Shown here: positions 50,928-60,331 of the stretch, in pieces
Layout of the letters: every line of letters begins with the position of its first letter
How positions within the stretch are numbered: the first letter of the stretch is position 1
Assembly (NCBI GenBank): GCA_965230665.1
Contig: CBDDLM010000004.1
Location: 3,100,001 to 3,164,000, forward strand
DNA from: JAGNRR01 sp965230665
Lineage (GTDB): Bacteria; Bacteroidota; Bacteroidia; Chitinophagales; Chitinophagaceae
Direction of reading: 5' to 3'
Length of the DNA stretch: 64,000 bases
Notes under the pieces: generated by a model
Told to the model about the DNA's origin: nothing
Database searches by the model: none
The model's input: the letters and a program-made list of their open reading frames with translations, nothing else
Translations under genes and position numbers: made by a program

Positions 50928-52796
50928 TTATTGTATAATTTTGATTTCAACTCTTCTGTTTTTTGTGCGACCGCTACTGGTTTTATTACTTCGTACAGGC
51001 TGTTTAGCACCCATTCCTTTACAGATTATTTTACTTTTGTCCAGTCCTTTTTCCCATAGATAGGATCGAATAGCTTGAGCCCGTTCTTTTGATAATATAA
51101 GATTGCTTGATGGATTTCCTTGATTATCAGTGTGCCCTGTAAGGATAATTTTTTTCCAATTCATTTTCCCTAATTCTTCTGTTAAACGATCGAGATATGG
51201 GTAAGATTTTTTTAGAATTGTATGGCTTCTACTATTAAAATGAACATGTTTAAGAACAAAGGGTGTGTTTAGGGATTTTTGTTTTCTTAATGCTTCATAT
51301 TTTAGAATGCGATCTACTTCTTTTTGTGCGCTATTCAAATAAGCATTGATCTCTTCTTTGGTCATCTTGGCATCAACATTAGATCCAGGTAAGCCTTTAA
51401 TATAAACTAAATCGTATCCTGGCCATCCACCATTGTTATCTAATGAAATAACCTTGACAAATTTTACAGGTTTGTCATATTGAATACTTTCTAAATCAAG
51501 AGAACTAGCTCGCCCATCAAAAGTTATACCTAGGCTGTCAAATTTTTTACCATCATAACTTACGTATATTACCGCTTTATCATTTGCACCTCCTTCTTCT
51601 TTTATATAAAGGTCGGCTTGGTCTGGATAATTGACTACTTGATTATCCGTAAACATAATAGTGACCTCGGTGCCTTTAGGCATGGTAAGGCAAAAATCTT
51701 CTTCGGCATCTAGAATACAGTGCGGATCTACTTGTACGATCGATGAAAGAGGGGTGCCCGTTGTATTCATTTTTTTTATTGGAGCATTAATCTGCGCTCC
51801 ATGGAAGTAGGGATATTTACTTTCTTTACTTAAAGTTGCCTTTATTAACGAGTCAGCATAAGCGAAATTTCTATAGACTTTTTTTATGTTGAGTTTTATA
51901 TCCCAGTGTGCCACATAGTCTTCTATTAATGGTAACCCTGCCCATTCTCTATACTCATGAAGAAGCCCTTCGTTTTCTAAGGGGAAGAGTTCGTACTCAT
52001 TACTACCCTTGTTATATCTTATTTGTGTGCCGTATCGTTGTGGTCTATTTTCAGAACATTCAATTCTATCATACATCATAGCAAAAGCCTGACAACTTCC
52101 TTCTCCCTCATTACATAGTTTTTTTAATGTCGGGATGTACTGTTTCATCTTTTCGAGATTAGAGTGTTGGATAATCAAAAAAGCACTATTAGCTGCCAGC
52201 ATGCCTACTTCTGATCTCTTAGGCCAACCTTTATCTTGAAGAAGCTGCTCGAGTTCGCCCTGGTTCTTTTGATTGATGCTCTTTTTTTTCTGCCAAATGT
52301 CTTGAACTTCCTTTGAATCATGTCCATGTTTGAACTGGGCAATTTCCAGTTCCGAGTAAAGGGCTTGGTCTGCAGCGCAAAGACGAAATAGTTTTTTTGC
52401 ATAGTCAGGATCTTTAATTCCTGCTATCCGTTGCGCATTCAGTTCAAGCACTTTCGTTTCTATAGAATCCCAAATGGGATCTGCATGTAAGAAATAGAGA
52501 TCTGGGTCGGATAAAGGAGTTAATCCTAACCATGTAGAAAGAGCTAGATCCAAGTATTTCAGACAAGAGTCCTTCTTGTGCATTATACCGTATAAACAAG
52601 CATAGTTATAATTATTCAGCTTGTTTTTTGGGTTGCCTTTAAAAATGTTACGATGCACCGTAAGCGCTTCTTGAAAGAGTCCTTTTTTGCGAAGTGCATA
52701 TGCAGTTTCAATGGGGTTTTGTTTTTCTTTCTTCTGTCCGAAAGTGATGCCAAAGCAACTTATAATACAGACCCCTAGAAGAAGAAAATGTCTCAT
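50928..52796 (-). CDS. TPR-DUF6624-OmpA multidomain protein
   Basis: 622 residues with a signal peptide (Phe-Gly-Ile-Thr-Phe-Gly-Gln, residue 21). Residues 25-110 form a TPR-like region. Residues 135-265 match DUF6624: Ala-Asp-Gln-Ala, Lys-Gly-Trp-Pro-x-Arg-Ser-Glu-Val-Gly, Ile-Gln-His-Ser and Tyr-Gly-Thr-Gln. Residues 330-470 are a beta-rich region with Thr-Glu-Val-Thr-Ile-Met-Phe-Thr-Asp, like a carbohydrate- or discoidin-type module. The last 110 residues are an OmpA C-terminal domain (Val-His-Phe-Asn-Ser, Thr-Gly-His-Thr-Asp-Asn-Gln-Gly, Leu-Ser-x-Glu-Arg-Ala-Gln-Ala). It probably anchors to peptidoglycan. The fusion with DUF6624 is uncommon, as far as I recall. Confidence 0.82.
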   Translation of the reverse strand: MRHFLLLGVCIISCFGITFGQKKEKQNPIETAYALRKKGLFQEALTVHRNIFKGNPKNKLNNYNYACLYGIMHKKDSCLKYLDLALSTWLGLTPLSDPDLYFLHADPIWDSIETKVLELNAQRIAGIKDPDYAKKLFRLCAADQALYSELEIAQFKHGHDSKEVQDIWQKKKSINQKNQGELEQLLQDKGWPKRSEVGMLAANSAFLIIQHSNLEKMKQYIPTLKKLCNEGEGSCQAFAMMYDRIECSENRPQRYGTQIRYNKGSNEYELFPLENEGLLHEYREWAGLPLIEDYVAHWDIKLNIKKVYRNFAYADSLIKATLSKESKYPYFHGAQINAPIKKMNTTGTPLSSIVQVDPHCILDAEEDFCLTMPKGTEVTIMFTDNQVVNYPDQADLYIKEEGGANDKAVIYVSYDGKKFDSLGITFDGRASSLDLESIQYDKPVKFVKVISLDNNGGWPGYDLVYIKGLPGSNVDAKMTKEEINAYLNSAQKEVDRILKYEALRKQKSLNTPFVLKHVHFNSRSHTILKKSYPYLDRLTEELGKMNWKKIILTGHTDNQGNPSSNLILSKERAQAIRSYLWEKGLDKSKIICKGMGAKQPVRSNKTSSGRTKNRRVEIKIIQ

Positions 52797-52881
52797 AACT
52801 CTTAAATATACAATTTTAGATGACCTATTTCAACACAATATTTCTTAATTTATGTAACCTACCGAATAATTTTTCTTTTTA

Positions 52882-52915
52882 TTGACAACTGCGCAATGAT
52901 ACGCATGTAGTTTTG
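52882..52915 (+). promoter_or_regulatory. Promoter of the YdjM-like gene
   Basis: TTG (52882-52884), 23 bases, TAGTTTTG (52908-52915): both elements exact. Predicted leader about 27 bases before ATG 52949. Confidence 0.65.
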
Positions 52916-52948
52916 TAATTAACAATCATCAGGTCTTAGAACAAAGGA

Positions 52949-54157
52949 ATGGATTCACTTACTCAAATTATACTTGGAGCAGCGACTGGAGAAGTAGTAC
53001 TAGGCAAAAAAATAGGAAACCGTGCTATGCTATGGGGAGCAGTTGGCGGAACCATCCCAGATCTTGATGTATTGGGCAAATTCTTTTTATCTAATATTGA
53101 TAACCTTGCTTTTCATAGAGGGATTAGTCATTCCATATTTTTTGCGATTCTCGGAGCTTTTGTCTTCGGGTGGGTTGTACATCAAATCTATAAAAGCAAG
53201 TATCATAAGTGGATTGCTTTAGTTACGAAAATTCTAGCGACTGTTTTAGTTGGATTTGCGGCGCATTTTGTATTTAATATTTTTATGCCAGGGAATTATA
53301 TTCCTACAATAATTATCATAGCTTTTTTGGCTTATGTTTTGTATTCAACAAGTAAGAAGAAATACTTCAGCGGAACTTGGAACGCACCTGAAGTCAATTT
53401 AAGAGACTGGCAATGGCTCTTCTTTTGGTCAATATTTACACATCCAATTTTGGATTGTTTTACAATGTATGGCACACAATTATTTGCACCATTTTCTAAT
53501 ATGAGAGTGGCTTGGAGCACGGTATCCGTTGTTGACCCATTATACACCGTTCCGTTTTTGGTTTGTTTGATTATGGCATCGAGATATAGCCGACTAAACA
53601 AAAGAAGAAGAAATTGGAATTATGCTGGCGTTGCAATTAGTTCTGCTTATTTATTATTTACTGTTCTAAATAAGCAAAAGATGAATACGACATTCTCGGA
53701 GGCTTTTGCTAAAGAGGGGGTGCCCGTAAAACGACTTTTAACGGGACCTAGTATTTTGAATAATATTCTTTGGAACTGTACTGTAGAGACGAAGGATCAT
53801 TTTTATTTGGGCCAGTATTCATTGTTTGATACAGCTCCTATAACATTTTCAAGAGTTGAGAAAAATCATGATATATTAAAAGGGTTACATACTGATAAGA
53901 CGGTCAAAACCTTGCGCTGGTTTAGTAATGATTACTTTAATGTGATTGAATTAGAAAATGGATATCAGTTTAACGATTTACGTTTTGGAACGTTTAGGGG
54001 AGAAGCACAGAGCAAAGATGATTATATTTTTAGATTTCTTCTAATGGATCGAGGTGAAGATCAGTACTATATGGAAGAAGCACGAGGTGGACCTCCAAAG
54101 GGTGGAGCTGGACCTTTATTCAAAGAACTGATGGATAGAATTGCTGGAAAAAAGTAA
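52949..54157 (+). CDS. YdjM-like membrane-bound metal-dependent hydrolase
   Basis: 402 residues. The N-terminal Met-Asp-Ser-Leu-Thr-Gln and Gly-Ala-Val-Gly-Gly-Thr-Ile-Pro-Asp-Leu-Asp, together with Phe-His-Arg-Gly-Ile-Ser-His-Ser, match the YdjM/DUF457 family with its His/Asp metal ligands. Four or so membrane segments follow (about 60-80, 88-110, 115-131, 145-165 and others). The C-terminal 170 residues are soluble. In E. coli YdjM is under LexA control, but no LexA box is obvious here. Substrate unknown. Confidence 0.88.
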   Translation: MDSLTQIILGAATGEVVLGKKIGNRAMLWGAVGGTIPDLDVLGKFFLSNIDNLAFHRGISHSIFFAILGAFVFGWVVHQIYKSKYHKWIALVTKILATVLVGFAAHFVFNIFMPGNYIPTIIIIAFLAYVLYSTSKKKYFSGTWNAPEVNLRDWQWLFFWSIFTHPILDCFTMYGTQLFAPFSNMRVAWSTVSVVDPLYTVPFLVCLIMASRYSRLNKRRRNWNYAGVAISSAYLLFTVLNKQKMNTTFSEAFAKEGVPVKRLLTGPSILNNILWNCTVETKDHFYLGQYSLFDTAPITFSRVEKNHDILKGLHTDKTVKTLRWFSNDYFNVIELENGYQFNDLRFGTFRGEAQSKDDYIFRFLLMDRGEDQYYMEEARGGPPKGGAGPLFKELMDRIAGKK

Positions 54158-54176
54158 AATTCAGTTAGGATGTATA

Positions 54177-54205
54177 AAAAGAGGGTGAAACTTTCACCCT
54201 CTTTT
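54177..54205. terminator. Bidirectional terminator
   Basis: AAAAGAGGGTGAAA and its exact reverse complement make a 14-base inverted repeat around a single C, with A-run and T-run on the outer sides. It ends both the YdjM-like gene and the convergent MuiA-like gene. Confidence 0.9.
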
Positions 54206-54221
54206 GTATTCGAACATTATT

Positions 54222-55805
54222 CTATTTGAGACCTGCGATGATATTATTTTTAGGATACTTTACGGTATATACAAATTGCTCTTTCCAGGAGCTACGAGAC
54301 GCTATTTGAGTAGTCCATAATAGTTTTCCAATTTTTTTTGCATATTCGGCTGACCCTTTCTTATTGAGATCCACATCGATTTGATTACTCTGAGAAACGG
54401 GTATTTGGTCCAATACTTCAATCTTGATAGGGACAGACTTTTTATTCTTGACGACAATTTCATAGCCAATTGTTTCCTTTTTGTTCGAACCTAGACTTTT
54501 CTTTTTCGAGAAGGATGCTATCGCGTTTCGTTTTACTACAATCCCATTATCTCGTCCCATAGAAATAAGCATAGTGTCTGCAGTTATCTCCGGGTTAATC
54601 GTCGAAGTCCCTACAAAAGCACCTTCAAAGAAAATATTAGCTTTACCAGGGAGCAAATTATACTGACTCCAATCGGAAATTTTTGCTAGAAGGAAAGCTC
54701 CATCGCATAATTTCGGTACTGTATGGTAGATATAATCTGTAGGTAGGTTATATGTGTTGAGCGCCATGAGATTCCTTTTGCCGTCACTTAAAACTGTTTG
54801 TCTATTAGCTACTTTAAACTCTACATTCAGTTGATTTTCTCCAATTTGGGCATGAGCAGTATAGCCACCCTTAAAATCTTTATTAGCGTCTCTTTCCATG
54901 GCCATATTCATAAGTTGTGCAACCGCTTCTTCCTTGTGTTTTGCTTTATAAGGAACGGCAATCTTAGCGTATAAGGGGTTTAATATTGGACGTTCGTTGT
55001 TTTGAGTTGGGTTACCTGTGGACACGATTAAGTTTACCTTATTCCAATCTTGACCTGTATTCTGATAAACATTTGCTCGGTAGTTTAGTTTGATATTTTC
55101 TGTTATTCCTGCAGAGCGTAAATCATATAGGGGAGACCAACCTGCATTATTCACGGTATAGGTACAACGGATGTTTAAACTAGAATTACTTTTGGAAGCA
55201 ACTTGTAGTACAATGGTACCCGTTGGTTTGTTAAATTTGGCGCGCATTTCTTGCAACTGTCTATTGGTTTGGGCAAGTTGTTTCTTAATCTCCTTTTCTT
55301 GTTTAAGAATACCTTTTAACTCTTTTCGGATTTCTAAATACTTGGATCTGTATTTATTGCTTAATTCCATTACCTGTGCTGGTGTAAAGCTTGATTGGCC
55401 TCCAAGATCTTGATTTTTCTTTAGGATTTCTTGCATACCTAGTAGAGCGTTCTTCTGATCGGTAATCCAGGCATGTTCATCAACAAGCTTTTCCTTTTTG
55501 TCCTTTAGTTCTTCGACTTTAGGATTTTCAGTTTTACCCAGCAAATGGTTGGGCTCATATTTAGCAGACAGTAGTTCGCTGCTTGCATCCTTAAATTGGA
55601 TCTGAAGGCTAGATGGATTGATGGATGTCGAGATGCCAGTAAGAACGATTTCCTGAACACCAGTATGCACTCGTACTTGTGCTTTTCTACTGATCTCAGC
55701 ATTTCGTTTAAATACCTTTACTTTTTCAATTTTAGAAGAGACAGGTGTTTGTGCTCCCAATTGAAATCCAATAAATAAAAGTATTATGCTCAATATTTTT
55801 TTCAT
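54222..55805 (-). CDS. MuiA-family protein (DUF4140/DUF4139)
   Basis: 527 residues. A signal peptide ends near Leu-Gly-Ala-Gln (residue 19). Residues 25-110 match the N-terminal DUF4140 domain (Val-Lys-Val-Phe-Lys-Arg-Asn-Ala-Glu-Ile). A coiled coil spans about 90-200. The rest is the DUF4139 beta domain (Trp-Ser-Pro-Leu-Tyr-Asp-Leu-Arg, Asn-Thr-Gly-Gln-Asp-Trp) known as the mucoidy inhibitor A family. Role unknown; a periplasmic or surface location is implied by the signal peptide. Confidence 0.85.
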   Translation of the reverse strand: MKKILSIILLFIGFQLGAQTPVSSKIEKVKVFKRNAEISRKAQVRVHTGVQEIVLTGISTSINPSSLQIQFKDASSELLSAKYEPNHLLGKTENPKVEELKDKKEKLVDEHAWITDQKNALLGMQEILKKNQDLGGQSSFTPAQVMELSNKYRSKYLEIRKELKGILKQEKEIKKQLAQTNRQLQEMRAKFNKPTGTIVLQVASKSNSSLNIRCTYTVNNAGWSPLYDLRSAGITENIKLNYRANVYQNTGQDWNKVNLIVSTGNPTQNNERPILNPLYAKIAVPYKAKHKEEAVAQLMNMAMERDANKDFKGGYTAHAQIGENQLNVEFKVANRQTVLSDGKRNLMALNTYNLPTDYIYHTVPKLCDGAFLLAKISDWSQYNLLPGKANIFFEGAFVGTSTINPEITADTMLISMGRDNGIVVKRNAIASFSKKKSLGSNKKETIGYEIVVKNKKSVPIKIEVLDQIPVSQSNQIDVDLNKKGSAEYAKKIGKLLWTTQIASRSSWKEQFVYTVKYPKNNIIAGLK

Positions 55806-55902
55806 GATGTTCTTATTTATGAAAAGAGATGCTTAATCGATTCATATTCCATAATCATTTATAAAAATAAAACTCAGGAAAGGCAGACTATATTAAGTAG
55901 TA

Positions 55903-58113
55903 ATGATAGTGGATGTTCTATTTTTACGTTTTTCAATTTGCACATTGTCTGATATACTCCTTATAACGCCTCCTTTTACTCAACTCAATACGCCTTATCC
56001 CGCTACGGCTTATCTTAAAGGTTTTCTTAACGCAAAGGGTATTTCTTGTTTTCAGATGGATTTAGGGATTGACGTTACGCTGCGTTTGTTTGAGAAGGAA
56101 AGTTTGGCAAAAGTTTTTCAACATGCCCATGAACACGATACGATTCAGTCTGAAAATGCTTTGCGTATGTATTCTTTACGGGAAGAGTATATTAGGACAA
56201 TCGATTTTGTGATTCTTTTTTTACAAGGAAAGAACGTAACCCTTGCCAGACAAATTTGTACGGAAAATTACCTTCCTCAAGCATCTCGTTTTGCTCAGTT
56301 AGAGGATATGGAGTGGGCATTTGGTCATATGGGGATGCAGGATAAGGCAAAACATATTTGCACACTTTATTTAGAAGATTTAGCAGATTTTATTGTGGAG
56401 TGCGTGGATGAGCATTTTGGATTCTCTCGTTATGCTGAGCGTCTAGCAAGAAGTGCAAATTCATTTGATGAAATTTATAATCATTTGCAACAACCGCTAA
56501 GTTTCATCGATGCTCTAACCATTGATATACTAGAAAAAAGCCTCAACGAACACGAACCGAAGTTGATCTGTTTTTCGGTGCCATTTCCAGGTAATTTGTT
56601 GAGTGCATTTCGATGTGCTCAGTTTATTCAGAATAATTTTCCGAATATTAAAGTAGCTATGGGCGGTGGTTTCCCGAATACAGAGCTCCGGTCTATAAGA
56701 GATCTGCGGGTCTTTGAATTTTTCGATTTCATCATGCTAGATGACGGAGAACTTCCTTTGGAGCTAGTCTGGGAGTCTATAAAGCATCCAAGAGATAAAT
56801 CTTTATTATGTAGGACCTTTCACTTGGAGGCTGGGGAGCTTATATACAATGATTTTACGCTCAAAAAAGATTATAAACAGGCGGAACTTGGTACACCAAG
56901 CTATGATGATCTATCCTTAGATCGATACATTTCAGTTATCGAAGTGGCCAATCCTATGCACAGCTTATGGAGTGATGGTCGATGGAATAAACTAACTATG
57001 GCACATGGTTGCTACTGGGGAAAATGTACTTTTTGTGATATAAGCTTAGATTATATTAAGTCTTACGAGCCACTCACGGCCAAACTCTTGGTTGATCGAA
57101 TGGAAGAATTAATCGATCAAACTGGAGAATATGGTTTTCACTTTGTTGATGAGGCTGCACCACCAGCTTTAATGAGAGAGCTGGCCATTGAAATTATACG
57201 AAGGCAATTGGATGTAACTTGGTGGACGAACATTCGTTTTGAAAAAAGTTTTACCTACGATCTATGTCGGCTGCTTAAGGCTTCAGGTTGTATCGCTGTT
57301 TCTGGAGGCTTAGAAGTTGCTTCTGATCGCTTATTAAAGCTAATTGACAAAGGAGTTACGGTAGAGCAAGTGGCAAGAGTTACAAGAAACTTTACAGAAG
57401 CTGGTATGATGGTGCATGCATATCTTATGTATGGATATCCAAGTCAGACAGTACAAGAGACCATTGATAGTTTAGAAATGGTACGTCAGTTATTTGAGCT
57501 AGGTATCGTTCAGTCTGGATTTTGGCATCAATTTGCACTCACCGCCCATAGCCCAATTGGTATTGAACCTACAAACTATGGCGTTCAACCCCATCTAAAT
57601 GACATTACTTTTGCTAATAATGACGTTGCTTTTACAGATGTAACAGGTATAGATCATAATCAGTTTTCCTTTGGGTTAAAAAAGTCGCTTTACAATTATA
57701 TGCATGGTATTTGTTTTGACTACGATTTACAAGAGTGGTTCGATTTTAAAATTCCACGTACTACAATTGACTCGAATTATATAGAAGGTTGTTTGTTAGA
57801 GGAACAAGATCTAATATTGAAATCCAATGCTAAGGTGGTTTGGCTGGGTCCTTTTCCTTCCACCGTGAGTACAAAAAAACAACAAGTTGCGTTGCATTTT
57901 CATTCTCGAACGGATATGCTTCATGTAAAGTTGGGAAAGGCAAAAGGGGAGTGGGTGCTACAAATTTTAGAAAAGGTTTCTGTTTATAACAAGAGCATAA
58001 TGCAGCTTAAGGAAATTAAAGCTGATTACGAGCACCAATTTGAAGACTTTGAGATATTTTGGTTTTCTAAGCCAATGCAAAAAATTAAGGCATTTGGCTT
58101 GTTGTTATTTTAG
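55903..58113 (+). CDS. B12-binding-domain radical SAM protein
   Basis: 736 residues. The N-terminal domain (about 18-290) has a Leu-Leu-Ile-Thr-Pro-Pro-Phe start and a Met-Gly-Gly-Gly-Phe-Pro-Asn segment typical of B12-binding radical SAM enzymes. The radical SAM domain carries the [4Fe-4S] motif as Cys370-x4-Cys375-x2-Cys378, one residue longer than the canonical x3 spacing. A C-terminal 100-residue extension is unassigned. Some bacteria use such enzymes for methylation or C-C bond formation. The substrate cannot be read from context; the neighbour is release factor 3. The exact start between 55903 and about 55950 is uncertain. Confidence 0.85.
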   Translation: MIVDVLFLRFSICTLSDILLITPPFTQLNTPYPATAYLKGFLNAKGISCFQMDLGIDVTLRLFEKESLAKVFQHAHEHDTIQSENALRMYSLREEYIRTIDFVILFLQGKNVTLARQICTENYLPQASRFAQLEDMEWAFGHMGMQDKAKHICTLYLEDLADFIVECVDEHFGFSRYAERLARSANSFDEIYNHLQQPLSFIDALTIDILEKSLNEHEPKLICFSVPFPGNLLSAFRCAQFIQNNFPNIKVAMGGGFPNTELRSIRDLRVFEFFDFIMLDDGELPLELVWESIKHPRDKSLLCRTFHLEAGELIYNDFTLKKDYKQAELGTPSYDDLSLDRYISVIEVANPMHSLWSDGRWNKLTMAHGCYWGKCTFCDISLDYIKSYEPLTAKLLVDRMEELIDQTGEYGFHFVDEAAPPALMRELAIEIIRRQLDVTWWTNIRFEKSFTYDLCRLLKASGCIAVSGGLEVASDRLLKLIDKGVTVEQVARVTRNFTEAGMMVHAYLMYGYPSQTVQETIDSLEMVRQLFELGIVQSGFWHQFALTAHSPIGIEPTNYGVQPHLNDITFANNDVAFTDVTGIDHNQFSFGLKKSLYNYMHGICFDYDLQEWFDFKIPRTTIDSNYIEGCLLEEQDLILKSNAKVVWLGPFPSTVSTKKQQVALHFHSRTDMLHVKLGKAKGEWVLQILEKVSVYNKSIMQLKEIKADYEHQFEDFEIFWFSKPMQKIKAFGLLLF

Positions 58114-58189
58114 TTCTTGCAGTAAACGTAAGGCCTGATTCGACTAATATGATAATTTTTAGTTAGAACTACTTTACCTTCGCGACCTG

Positions 58190-59779
58190 ATGAAATTTCA
58201 AGCTGAAATAGACAAACGTAAAACCTTTGGGATTATCTCTCACCCCGATGCAGGTAAAACGACCTTAACGGAAAAACTACTCCTTTTTGGAGGAGCTATT
58301 CAAACAGCTGGTGCCGTAAAGTCTAATAAGATTAAAAAGAGTGCGACCTCAGATTTTATGGAGATTGAGAAACAGCGTGGTATCTCGGTGGCGACCTCTG
58401 TAATGAGTTTTGAATACCGCGATAAAATTGTTAATATACTAGACACACCAGGGCACAAAGATTTTGCTGAAGATACTTATAGAACACTTACGGCTGTGGA
58501 TAGTGTGATTTTGGTTATTGATTGTGTAAAGGGTGTAGAGGCACAGACAGAACGTTTGATGGAAGTTTGTAGAATGCGTAATACCCCGGTAATTGTTTTT
58601 ATTAATAAGCTGGATCGAGATGGTAAAAATGCTTTTGACTTATTAGAAGAAATTGAGCAGAAGTTAGATATCCAAACACAACCTTTAACATGGCCTATTA
58701 ATATGGGAAGCGATTTTAAAGGTGTATATAACTTGTATAACAAAAGCATTATCTCGTTTGGGGCAAATCAAAAGGCTACAGAAAATGACCTTGTTCCTAT
58801 GGAAGACCTTAATTCGTCAGAGCTAGACACCATGATTGGGGAACAAGACGCTAATCAGTTAAGAGAAGACGGTGAATTATTAATGGGAGTTTACGAAGAC
58901 TTTGATAAGAGTGCCTATCTTGAAGGTAAACTCGCACCAGTATTTTTTGGAAGTGCCGTAAACAATTTTGGTATTAAAGACATGCTAGATACGTTTGTAG
59001 AAATTGCTCCTAATCCACGCCCGAGAATGACAGACGTAAGAGAAGTAGCACCTTCTGAAGATAAGTTTAGTGGTTTTGTATTCAAAATTCATGCAAACAT
59101 TGATCCCAAACATCGAGATCGTTTAGCTTTTTTAAGAGTTTGTTCTGGACGGTTTGAGCGTAATAAATTTTATCAGAATATCCGAGCAGATAAAAAACTT
59201 CGTTTTAATAATCCATACACTTTCTTGGCCAGTGATAAAGAGATTGTAGACTATGCTTATCCTGGTGATGTTGTAGGTTTATATGATTCTGGGACGTTTA
59301 AAATTGGTGATACTCTAAGTGAGGGTGAAGAAATGAATTTTACAGGTATCCCTAGTTTTTCTCCTGAGTTATTTAAGGAGTTGGTTAACAATGATCCTAT
59401 GAAGTCAAAACAACTAGATAAGGGGATTCGACAATTAACAGATGAGGGAGTGGCACAAATGTTTACTCAACATGGCGGAAATCGTAAAATTGTTGGTTGT
59501 GTAGGGGAGTTACAGTTTGAGGTGATTCAGTATCGTTTATTGGGAGAGTACGGAGCCAAGTGTTCATTTCAGCATATGCCCTTTTTCAAAGCTTGCTGGA
59601 TTAAGGGAGACCAACAGAAAATAAATGATTTTGTCAAGTATAAGCAAGCAAATATTGTTGAAGACAAAGAAGGAAATTTAGTTTATCTGGCAGAAAGTGA
59701 GTGGTACTTAAATACTGAGCGTACAAATAATCCTGATATAGAATTCTATATTACAAGCGATTTTAAACACGAATTATAG
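58190..59779 (+). CDS. prfC: Peptide chain release factor 3
   Basis: 529 residues, standard length. The P-loop Ser-His-Pro-Asp-Ala-Gly-Lys-Thr-Thr (17-25), switch II Asp-Thr-Pro-Gly-His-Lys-Asp-Phe (about 85-92) and Asn-Lys-Leu-Asp (about 141) define the translational GTPase, and the Lys-Ser-Ala-Thr-Ser-Asp-Phe-Met-Glu-Ile-Glu-Lys-Gln-Arg-Gly-Ile-Ser motif separates RF3 from EF-G. It recycles RF1/RF2 after termination. A near-consensus -7 element (TACCTTCG, 58175-58182) ends eight bases before the ATG. Confidence 0.97.
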   Translation: MKFQAEIDKRKTFGIISHPDAGKTTLTEKLLLFGGAIQTAGAVKSNKIKKSATSDFMEIEKQRGISVATSVMSFEYRDKIVNILDTPGHKDFAEDTYRTLTAVDSVILVIDCVKGVEAQTERLMEVCRMRNTPVIVFINKLDRDGKNAFDLLEEIEQKLDIQTQPLTWPINMGSDFKGVYNLYNKSIISFGANQKATENDLVPMEDLNSSELDTMIGEQDANQLREDGELLMGVYEDFDKSAYLEGKLAPVFFGSAVNNFGIKDMLDTFVEIAPNPRPRMTDVREVAPSEDKFSGFVFKIHANIDPKHRDRLAFLRVCSGRFERNKFYQNIRADKKLRFNNPYTFLASDKEIVDYAYPGDVVGLYDSGTFKIGDTLSEGEEMNFTGIPSFSPELFKELVNNDPMKSKQLDKGIRQLTDEGVAQMFTQHGGNRKIVGCVGELQFEVIQYRLLGEYGAKCSFQHMPFFKACWIKGDQQKINDFVKYKQANIVEDKEGNLVYLAESEWYLNTERTNNPDIEFYITSDFKHEL

Positions 59780-59836
59780 ACTCCGACTGATATAGGATTA
59801 ATAGTGTCTTACTATCTAGATTCATAAACCCTTTTT

Positions 59837-59896
59837 ATGGAAAGAATTATGCTGTTACTGATATTGATTAGTTCTGTACTTTTTGCCGAAGCATAG
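59837..59896 (+). CDS. 19-residue signal-peptide-like micro-ORF
   Basis: An ATG at 59837 opens a 19-codon frame (Met-Glu-Arg-Ile-Met, a Leu/Ile run, Ser-Ser-Val-Leu-Phe-Ala-Glu-Ala) ending in TAG. It looks like a complete signal peptide without a mature protein. It may be a remnant of a secreted gene or a tiny membrane peptide. No homology can be judged. The 156 bases between prfC and the next gene hold nothing else. Confidence 0.25.
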   Translation: MERIMLLLILISSVLFAEA

Positions 59897-59935
59897 ACGA
59901 AATGTTACACTTATAGGAGCAAATACAACCGCACA

Positions 59936-60247
59936 TTAATCAATGAATTTTCTTCGAATAAAATCATAAACTCGTTCTACAGCTTTACCAAGATAGTCGG
60001 GTGAGGTTCCAAAATGGTCTTCGTCTAAACCGCTAATACCACTCATTTGTAGGTTATTATCTATTGTCGGCTGTTCTAGCTGATGCATTCCGAAAGAAAA
60101 AAGACACAAAGAGAGGAGTAGCAGCAAAGATTGTTTGAATGCCTTTTTTTTATGGTTAACATAATAAACGATGCATATTACAAGCCCAATAAGGACTATA
60201 AAGCCATACCAAAACTGACTAATCCATGTATTATTAAGAATATGCAT
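59936..60247 (-). CDS. Small membrane protein of unknown function
   Basis: 103 residues from the internal ATG at 60247. Two membrane segments (about 9-30 and 39-55) precede an acidic Gly-Leu-Asp-Glu-Asp-His-Phe-Gly-Thr-Ser region and a basic helical end. No family is recognised. It lies alone on the minus strand, divergent from the gene at 60332. Confidence 0.6.
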   Translation of the reverse strand: MHILNNTWISQFWYGFIVLIGLVICIVYYVNHKKKAFKQSLLLLLSLCLFSFGMHQLEQPTIDNNLQMSGISGLDEDHFGTSPDYLGKAVERVYDFIRRKFID

Positions 60248-60331
60248 TTGTTCAAAAATAGTGTATATCCTCAATTTTCTTAAATTTTAACGATTATTAC
60301 AGATAAAAAGTATATATTTTTACACTAGAAA

